From contig JACMZG010001908.1 in assembly GCA_018340805.1 (NCBI GenBank), forward strand, positions 17,918,595 through 17,982,594: a stretch of DNA of 64,000 nucleotides, read 5' to 3'. The DNA comes from Microvelia longipes (lineage: Eukaryota; Arthropoda; Insecta; Hemiptera; Veliidae). Positions within the stretch are counted from its first letter, which is position 1, and the number at the start of each line of letters is the position of its first letter. The notes beneath the pieces were generated by a model. The model was not told where the DNA came from, did no database searches, and was given only the letters and a program-made list of their open reading frames with translations. Made by a program: the position numbers and the translations under genes. This document shows, piece by piece, positions 61,310 to 64,000 of this stretch.

Positions 61310-63244
61310 TAATATTTTATTTATGTATAAATGTATATACAGGCACTGTAGCCTGACCTAGTCGATAATATAGTCGTTGCTATACTTCTCTTGAAACTGT
61401 CTCAGCTTATCTCAGCCAAATGTTAAGATATAGGTACTGCCAACTTGAAGTATTACCGTTAAGTATATTTTGTCGGTGAATGATAAAAATTCCAGGTACC
61501 AGTTAGCTGATCTAATCATTTTTATTTTAACCGTAAACTTATAGCACTATACCGTAAACTTCCTTTTATAGCAATATGAAAAATATTGGGAAAGTTTAAT
61601 CTTATAATAGTTTATGTAGAACAGAAAGGTATTATTCCTGAAGCAACTAAAATTTTGAATCGATATATAATGTATTACGTGCCTTACCTATCATAATAAA
61701 GCATATCTCTACTTCATCTCTATATTCATCAACATATAAACGCCCACAACAGCTCTTGTTGATAACTTCATAATTGATATTCAATAGTAGACTAAATTTA
61801 TTAATAGTAACCTTTACAATAAAGAGTTTACAAATGTGTTATTGATGCTTAATTCTTGATAATATGTGGCTAAATATTAAAGCTTTGAAGTACATAATGC
61901 CTTTTTTTAAGCACTAAAAAATTAAAAAATCGAGTACCTCGAAATTTTCTTTATCACATTGAATTCGTTACGCACATCCTCCTTACTTTGGACTCTTGTT
62001 GCTTGTCCTCAGAATATACAATTTGCCAAATTTATACTACAACACGTCTACGGAGTCGCTTCGCTTGTCCTCAGATAGTAAATACATCCGTTTCATTCTC
62101 AGCAGTCACCCATCCAGGCACAGAACATGCTCGATTCTGCTTATCTTGTATTATCCAACAAAAATCATGGATATACTAGTCGTATTGAAACGAAACTTAA
62201 TGTACATATTTATAGTCCAATAGCCGAAGCTTAAAAAATGTGACTAAATTTGTACTACTTCAAACCAAATTTTCTGAAAATATACCATTAATTATAAAGG
62301 AAAAGCATAATCTGCATATCCAGAGGGGAGCCCTTCATATGAATGCAATCGCTCAAAAAATTGGCAAATTGCACAAATTCCATTTTTCTTGCAATAAGTG
62401 GTACCTTGTAGGTCTTGTGCAAAACACGAAGAAAACATTTTTAAAGCTGATAAAATTTCCTATAAAACGATGACTACAATTAAAGTTTTGACATTTGTTA
62501 AATTGCCAAAAAAATGCACAAAAAGTCGATATTTTTTATCGACTTTTTATGCTGACTTTGCATAAATTATCTATTTTTTGGTGTTTTTGAAAAAGCCATA
62601 ACTTTGGTTGTATTAGTTATTCGATTTTGATGATTTAACACTCGCTTTATTGGACATTTTATCATTTTTAAAAAATGATAAAATGTTTTGCACACGACCC
62701 ACAGGGAACCACTTATTTCAAGAAAACTGAAATTTGTGCGATTTTATAAAATTTTGAGCATGCGCAATCATATGAAGGGCTCAACTCTGGATAGGCACAG
62801 ACTATGCTTTTCCTTCATACTTTAAGGTATATTTTCAGAAAAATTTAGTTTAAAGTAGTACAAAATAAGTCACATTTTTTCAGGTCCAGCTCTTGGACTA
62901 TTATTGCGTTGAGGTAACGCAAGGGTACTCTTGTACTAAATTTCAACTCAATCGGATTATTTTACGTTTATTTTACACTTTTTTAAATAACGTACAAGTT
63001 ATTTGATAAAATTTTAATTCATTGGCACATATGTTTGTCTTATACATGGCTACACATACCAAATCTCAAATTTATCGCAAAATATCTTGTATCTTGCTAT
63101 TCTTGTACTATTCTTCATAAAGAAGAATAGTGTAGAGTAGAGTACTCCAGCTCATGTGCCGAACTAACCTAGTTATTGTTTTTTTTTGTAATTACTGTTT
63201 TTATTTACTTTTTTATTTCAGGAGGAAAGAGGAACAAGCAGTAA
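36029..63244 (+). CDS. miple: miple-like midkine/pleiotrophin growth factor, complete 4-exon coding region
   Basis: Spliced reading joins 36029-36161, 46021-46173, 59508-59672 and 63222-63244, with phase-1 introns throughout, into 157 residues. Residues 1-20 form a signal peptide with a likely cut after VVA. Residues 21-32 are strongly acidic and 33-46 basic. Two homologous modules follow: Cys 47, 57, 83, 93 and Cys 97, 107, 127, 137. Each opens with CRYEKG, then a Trp and the second Cys, and ends in KKCK. Spacing inside each is C-x9-C, a linker of 25 or 19, then C-x9-C, the layout of the vertebrate midkine/pleiotrophin C-terminal domain. The tail is Lys/Arg rich. Family knowledge: these are secreted heparin-binding cytokines; Drosophila has miple1 and miple2. 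The length fits a complete protein. Heparin binding here is inferred from the basic residues. The 5' UTR is not located. Which miple paralogue this matches cannot be decided without alignment. Confidence 0.93.
36500..36725. repeat. 76-bp tandem repeat inside the retroposon body
   Basis: TTCACAGTGTG or TTCACTGTGTG starts units at 36500, 36576 and 36652. Each continues TTCATCTAG, CTAGACTCTGGCTAG and CTCAC-GCTCTGGCTAG. This expansion is absent from the 22668 copy and looks reduced in the 50236 copy. Confidence 0.85.
37203..37276 (-). other. tRNA-like pol III promoter head of the retroposon
   Basis: The D-arm GCTC-AGTGGTA-GAGC is intact and the B-box sequence is canonical. The anticodon stem (CTCGC against CCTGG) and T stem fail. 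It is a SINE-type internal promoter rather than a tRNA gene. Confidence 0.8.
37296..37803. other. intron 1 sequence, nothing recognised
   Basis: Contains a poly-A run at 37367-37386 and otherwise ordinary AT-rich sequence. Confidence 0.5.
37804..38415. mobile_element. TA-flanked fold-back MITE (TAGTCCAA family)
   Basis: The left end TAGTCCA is followed by GTGACTCATTTTGTAGAACTTC, TTATGAAGGAAAA and TCTGCCTATCC. The right end is an imperfect reverse complement (TAGTACAAAATGAGTCAC, ending GACTA). Inner segments GTGGTTCCCTGTAAGTC and CAGGGAACAACTTATTTC also pair. TA at the ends suggests a Tc1/mariner-type target. No transposase. Confidence 0.8.
38416..41495. other. intron 1 sequence, no nested gene recognised
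   Basis: Holds the 31-bp minisatellite at 39000-39136. The remainder is AT-rich; frames at 38619-38813 and 40156-40353 lack any recognisable domain. Confidence 0.45.
39000..39136. repeat. 31-bp minisatellite
   Basis: Units ATAACATGGTTAAAACCACC-TAAACAACTGA begin near 39000, 39030, 39061, 39093 and 39124, about 4.5 copies. Confidence 0.92.
41500..41590 (+). mobile_element. SINE 3' tail copy
   Basis: CAACCCACCAGAGGTTGGT, CTCGCAGGG, CCTGATAAGCCAAAGGGCC, TTAAACGGG and a T-rich end match the tail of the 47079 SINE. Upstream sequence does not clearly match its head, so the copy is truncated or has a different head. Confidence 0.7.
41900..42010 (-). repeat. dispersed GAGCGAAGCG-type repeat, reverse copy
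   Basis: Has ACGAGCGAAGCGGGTCTGAAG, TAGGGAGGATGAGCGTAGCG, AGTCCGATATGATGAGG and AAAAGTTC in the same order as 6640-6715. Confidence 0.75.
42011..42576. other. intron 1 sequence, nothing recognised
   Basis: AT-rich, no repeat match or gene seen. Confidence 0.5.
42590..42876 (+). mobile_element. complete palindrome-ended element with 9-13 bp target duplication
   Basis: A 5' lead ATCATTTTGATACTACCGAG is followed by a segment starting GACACAATATAATTGTGCG at 42631. That segment and the right end (to 42877) form about 51 bp of perfect inverted repeat (GAGAGACACCAAGG, AAATGTAACAAGCAAAATG). The centre has ATTCGACATTCGTCAT. CTTGTAATAATAT flanks it at 42577-42589 and 42877-42889. It has no coding capacity; the minus-strand frame at 42496-42750 crosses it by chance. 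Confidence 0.88.
43306..43799 (+). mobile_element. CATAGAGATA-family inverted-repeat element
   Basis: Left end CATAGAGATATATACTAGAGG, then GGGCATAGCCTATC, ATTGAGAGGC and CATCGTTTTGGG. The right end is TTTTAAAATTCAACA, then GCCAGTAATAATCTCTGTG. A perfect hairpin sits at 43661-43712. The frame at 43534-43743 runs through it and is not a gene. Confidence 0.75.
43661..43712. repeat. perfect 23-bp hairpin
   Basis: ACCGTCGATACTTGCTGTTG-GAT and its reverse complement flank a 6-base loop TTGAAT. One arm with the loop also occurs at 11478-11510, with its upstream GAAGAATCA context. Confidence 0.9.
43800..44202. other. intron 1 sequence, nothing recognised
   Basis: AT-rich, with short AATAAATAA runs. 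43950-44000 repeats a stretch seen at 43130-43170 (AAGAAAACTAA-ATTGGAAG, TTCCTATAATTTAAT), so a small duplication is likely. Confidence 0.5.
44203..45064 (+). mobile_element. CATAGAGATA-family element carrying a nested insertion
   Basis: GGGGGAATAGCCTATG, ACATTGAGAAGCC, CATCTTTTTGGGGCTCTC and GTAATCTCATTAAAACC match the family's left half, although the extreme left end has decayed. The right end is AACCCATAGGGCCCC, then TAATATCTCTATG at 45064. The element at 44454-44972 splits it. Confidence 0.75.
44454..44972. mobile_element. nested inverted-repeat element, ATTATA-flanked
   Basis: Ends CCAAGGATGTTGAATAAAG and CTTTATTCAATATCCTTGG are inverted repeats that continue for about 35 bp (GATGACGCA/TGCGTCATC). 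A second inverted pair, GACCCCATGGAA and TTCCATGGGGTC, lies inside. ATTATA flanks both sides (44448-44453, 44973-44978). It has no transposase, and the class is not clear. Confidence 0.82.
45065..46020. other. intron 1 end, no gene recognised
   Basis: 45546-45611 is a right-end fragment of the CATAGAGATA family (GTTTAAAATTTAACATATAG, TAATAATATCTCTATG). The minus-strand frames at 45266-46147 show no domain. Confidence 0.5.
46021..46173 (+). CDS. miple: miple exon 2: first four-cysteine PTN/MK-type domain
   Basis: The exon is 153 bp, bounded by TTTCAG before 46021 and a good GTAAGC donor at 46174. It starts with two bases and ends with one base of split codons, so it is a symmetric 1-1 exon. 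It encodes residues 46-95: QCRYEKGPWSEC, a basic middle with RTLKLKKK, then NCEPTKTIQKKCKK. The linker between the second and third Cys is 25 residues, six more than in exon 3, through a Thr/Asp/Ser-rich stretch (TDSTDSQ). Splicing to exon 3 creates an Ala codon and the KKACRYEKG junction. Confidence 0.92.
46174..47066. other. intron 2 start, nothing recognised
   Basis: Ordinary AT-rich intron. A short inverted pair near 46756-46782 has arms AAAAATAGCATA and TATGCTATTTTT. Confidence 0.5.
47079..47332 (+). mobile_element. complete tRNA-headed SINE with 12-bp target duplication
   Basis: The head is Ser/Leu-tRNA-like: an A box near GTGGCCGAGGTTGTTAAGG, a long variable region, and a B box GGGTTCGCATCCC within CTGGG/CCCAG. 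A short body (GAAGATTATTG, CGCCAACTTT) follows, then the conserved tail (ACCCGAGGTGGTTCCCGCAGG, CTGATGAGCCGCAAGGC, CTAAACGGG) and a (TAT)n end. TACTACCTTAAT flanks it exactly at 47067-47078 and 47333-47344. It lies in intron 2, sense to miple. Confidence 0.92.
47345..49127. other. intron 2 sequence, nothing recognised as a gene
   Basis: 48470-48610 resembles 18150-18300 (GTGTCACATAAACCCGCTGTG, ATCAGAC, CTACCCGAAA) and is an old dispersed repeat with (GT)n at its start. Otherwise AT-rich with several small hairpins near 47535-47640. Confidence 0.45.
49128..49284. mobile_element. TATAGTATGACACA-family MITE, diverged copy
   Basis: Starts TATAGTATTGTACACGGTTAT and ends ACCGTGTGTCAAACTATA. The centre shares AATGAGGTTGGTC-GAT with the 60740 copy. 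Confidence 0.82.
49285..50235. other. intron 2 sequence, no gene recognised
   Basis: The frame at 49911-50267 and its reverse are AT-driven; no domain or splice support is seen. Confidence 0.45.
50236..51030 (-). mobile_element. older near-full copy of the long tRNA-headed element
   Basis: It matches 36361-37284 from the TTTTACGCTTGCACCCGTAG end, through ATACTCGTAATACTCACTGC, GGTGGAGACAACGGAAACC and TGGATCCAGACTTGTCTCAG, to a degraded tRNA head (GGCTGGATTTGAACC, GCGAGCGCTCTAC). It has fewer 76-bp units. ACTTA-TCGTA-like flanks on both sides may be an eroded target duplication. Confidence 0.87.
51031..54125. other. intron 2 sequence, no gene recognised
   Basis: Contains (CA)n at 51905-51920 joined to (TA)n at 51924-51973; a GC-richer patch at 52520-52770 (AACGGGGCTTCGACCCGTT, GGAGGGCGGGGG, CGCCGACGCCGATTAGCAGCG); and a degenerate tandem repeat at 53350-53700 built on TGAGACAG-ACTGATGAGGAAGTAGATG. 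The rest is AT-rich. Confidence 0.5.
51905..51973. repeat. (CA)n-(TA)n compound microsatellite
   Basis: (CA)8, a short GTG, then about 50 bp of TA alternation. Confidence 0.97.
54126..54469 (-). mobile_element. CATAGAGATA-family element, inverted orientation
   Basis: Left end CATAGAGATATTATTACTAG. The right half is the reverse complement of the usual left half (CCTTTCAATGTATTGAG, ATAGGCTATGCCCC, CTAGTAAATATTTCTATAG). Confidence 0.82.
54616..54950. repeat. pyrimidine-rich tract with a roughly 31-bp tandem unit
   Basis: TATTTTGTCACTCCC-type starts recur near 54689, 54720, 54751, 54780 and 54817, with C/T-rich spacers. All three frames are open because stop codons are scarce in this composition; no gene is inferred. 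Confidence 0.7.
54951..56226. other. intron 2 sequence, nothing recognised
   Basis: Mostly AT-rich. Opposing frames at 55309-55669 overlap and neither has a domain. Confidence 0.45.
56227..56552 (+). mobile_element. complete CATAGAGATA-family element with 8-bp target duplication
   Basis: Starts CATTGAGATATATG-TATACTAG and ends CTACTAATAATATCTCTATG. TCGCATAG flanks it exactly at 56219-56226 and 56553-56560. The CA...TG ends and 8-bp duplication fit a hAT-type non-autonomous element. It encodes nothing. Confidence 0.85.
56553..57567. other. intron 2 sequence, nothing recognised
   Basis: AT-rich intron without repeats or coding signal that I could recognise. Confidence 0.5.
58155..58222. repeat. 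poly-A rich run with (TAA)n
   Basis: A-rich sequence with few T interruptions, then ATAATAATAATAATA. It adjoins the 3' end of the LINE relic. Confidence 0.95.
58295..59015 (-). pseudogene. jockey-like LINE reverse-transcriptase remnant (ORF2 C-terminal part)
   Basis: Minus-strand reading from about 59015 to the stop at 58295-58297 gives LKIHDC, then ISINRVSSIKYLGITIDQ, TWKTQINNLTNKIRKF, a frameshift, LMKTIYHALVESIIS, LEIAQKAVIK and, near the end, AARGPIIFNQLPNHIKSN. This order is typical of the region after the polymerase core in jockey/CR1-type LINEs. Frameshifts and stops make it dead. Its 3' side ends in TATTATTATT on the minus strand, next to the A-rich run at 58155-58208. It is antisense to miple. 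Confidence 0.85.
59508..59672 (+). CDS. miple: miple exon 3: second four-cysteine PTN/MK-type domain
   Basis: The acceptor TTTTTTGCTAG precedes 59508. The exon encodes CRYEKGTWSPC, a linker containing TDTLKEKSDPSC, then KKCK and a basic Asn/Lys run. It is a second copy of the exon 2 module, with the same CRYEKG opening and x9 cysteine spacing at both ends. Two donors with the same GTAAAC core lie 30 bp apart, at 59673 and 59703. Both leave phase 1, so both join exon 4 in frame; the longer form adds ten residues (GKLPNKTTAK). If neither is used, the frame stops at 59725 after HNTEW. The 59672 end is chosen as default only because it is the first donor. Confidence 0.9.
59725..60494. other. intron 3 start, nothing recognised
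   Basis: AT-rich intron; the minus frame at 59921-60106 has no domain. Confidence 0.5.
60495..60674 (-). mobile_element. second copy of the TATAAGGTGATTC MITE
   Basis: In reverse it matches 8254-8479: GATGCAAACAAACCAAACGC, ATTCGGAAG, TGACGTCATTGCAGGACG, GCGGTCAACATTGAAAATTT and CCTGCAATGACG. The end CACCTTATA at 60674 is intact and the opposite end has diverged. Confidence 0.8.
60740..60915. mobile_element. TATAGTATGACACA-family MITE with 34-bp inverted ends
   Basis: The left end TATAGTATGACACATGG, then TTAAAATCAGTTGACAG, pairs with the right end CTGTCAACTAATCTTATCC, then GTGTGTCATACTATA, with about five mismatches. TA at both edges suggests a Tc1/mariner-type target. The minus frame at 60683-60880 crosses it and is not a gene. 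Confidence 0.87.
60916..61924. other. intron 3 sequence with a TA microsatellite
   Basis: (TA)n spans 61232-61310. Otherwise AT-rich with no gene seen. Confidence 0.5.
61232..61310. repeat. (TA)n microsatellite
   Basis: About 78 bp of TA alternation with TAATTATA and TAATATA interruptions. Confidence 0.97.
61925..62205 (+). repeat. dispersed GCTTCGCTCG repeat copy
   Basis: ACCTCGAAATTTTC, TTACGCACATCCTCC, TTTGGACTC, then GAGTCGCTTCGCTTGTCC, AGATAGTAAATACATCC and CATGCTCGATTCTGCTTA parallel 30755-30985. It abuts the fold-back element at 62213. Confidence 0.75.
62213..62900. mobile_element. complete TA-flanked fold-back MITE (TAGTCCAA family)
   Basis: Ends TAGTCCAA and TTGGACTA are perfect. 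The arms pair imperfectly for about 150 bp each (TACTACTTCAAACCAAATTTT against AAATTTAGTTTAAAGTAGTA; GCATAATCTGCATATCC against GGATAGGCACAGACTATGC). A central hairpin includes AAAAGTCGATATTTTTTATC. No transposase; the frame at 62240-62473 is chance. Confidence 0.87.
62901..63221. other. intron 3 end, nothing recognised
   Basis: AT-rich. A hairpin near 63098-63135 is built on ATTCTTGTACTATTCTTC and GAAGAATAGTG. Confidence 0.5.
63222..63244 (+). CDS. miple: miple exon 4: basic C-terminal tail and stop
   Basis: The acceptor TTTTTTATTTCAG ends at 63221. Completing the split Gly codon gives GGKRNKQ and then TAA at 63242-63244. The short basic end fits the Lys-rich tails of this family. The coding part is only 23 bases, so the call rests on the strong acceptor, the correct phase and the composition. 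The exon continues into the 3' UTR. Confidence 0.8.
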
Positions 63245-63380
63245 ATGAATTTTCCAAAAAGCCATAAATAAACTTCTTATAAATGTGCATAAAAGATCTA
63301 TGAACAGTAAAATAAATAACAGCGATCCATGTATAAATTGATATCATGTGTAAATTAAATAAATAAAATAAATGCTTTGT
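63245..63380 (+). other. miple 3' untranslated region with candidate polyadenylation signals
   Basis: AT-rich sequence after the stop carries AATAAA at 63267-63272 and 63311-63316, with more overlapping AATAAA copies around 63355-63372. In DNA this AT-rich the hexamer is common by chance, so the real cleavage site cannot be chosen. The remaining sequence to 64000 is AT-rich with more AATAAA-like strings and no gene seen. Confidence 0.45.
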
Positions 63381-64000
63381 CATCTAAAAGGAAGCACATA
63401 AATTTATAAAATTGTTTAATTATTTTCAATAGATCCAGGATTAAAAAGAAATTAATAATTGTTAATTAAAAATTAAAATACAAAACAAAAGAGTAACACA
63501 AATGTAATCTAAAAAATAATGTTTTGTGAATGTTAAATTAATTTGAATTGATGAAAAAATAAAAATAAATAAGATTGATACAAAAGTGTAACTACTAATG
63601 TATTGGAAAAAATAATAATAACAAAATCTATTGAAAATTCTTGCAAAAAATACGAATGGATCAATCTTTTTTTGAGTAATGATTTAATATAAAATTGTTT
63701 ATTTTTTAAATAAATAAAAAATGTATCTGTTTTATTGTAAAGAAAAAAAATAATAAGAATGTGTGAATGTTAATAAATAATAAAATATTATCTTTAATCA
63801 ATTAATAAAATGTGAAACAATAATTACTTGTTGTATAAAGTTACAAAAATTTTAAATAAAGATAAATCTCATCATTTTTTAACTTTTTTTTTACCATACA
63901 GTTCAATAAAAAGCATGACAAATATAATTGAAGAGTATAGGAATAATCAAGATTGCATAGTCCCTCCATAAAATTTATTTAAAATTCTTTTGGACTTTAC

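Overview
This is a very AT-rich eukaryotic window that looks like an arthropod, most probably insect, genome. The evidence is the one recognisable gene, a miple-type midkine/pleiotrophin gene split by introns of 3.5 to 13 kb, together with tRNA-headed retroposons, many short inverted-repeat elements and long TA microsatellites. The species cannot be named from the sequence. No bacterial, viral or CRISPR feature was seen, and most short open frames are chance frames in AT-rich DNA.

The gene runs on the plus strand from about 36,029 to 63,244 with four coding exons: 36029-36161 (signal peptide and acidic/basic leader), 46021-46173 (first four-cysteine domain), 59508-59672 (second four-cysteine domain) and 63222-63244 (short basic tail and stop). 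All three introns interrupt a codon after its first base, so the frame closes exactly into a 157-residue secreted protein. A second in-phase donor 30 bases downstream in exon 3 would give 167 residues. The start codon sits directly after an AG, so 5' untranslated sequence probably lies in an upstream exon; 28372-28585 is a weak candidate.

The left half (1-36,028) has no recognisable protein gene. It holds minisatellites (82-bp units at 3375-4080, 33-bp units at 10886-11105, 41-bp units at 33467-33740), a TAA-flanked inverted-repeat element with a second element inside it (8186-8769), pyrimidine-rich tracts, a perfect 118-bp palindrome (33929-34046) and long TA runs.

The introns are packed with mobile-element copies: a 924-bp minus-strand tRNA-headed element with an 11-bp target duplication (36361-37284); TA-flanked fold-back elements (37804-38415, 62213-62900); an unusual element with long terminal inverted repeats and a 9-13 bp duplication (42590-42876); a family with 8-bp duplications and one nested insertion (43306-43799, 44203-45064, 54126-54469, 56227-56552); a complete SINE with a 12-bp duplication (47079-47332); and a decayed jockey-like LINE on the minus strand (58295-59015). 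The strongest biology is the miple gene with two duplicated, phase-symmetric domain exons. The most unusual material is the set of repeat families, several with insertion hallmarks readable directly from this window.
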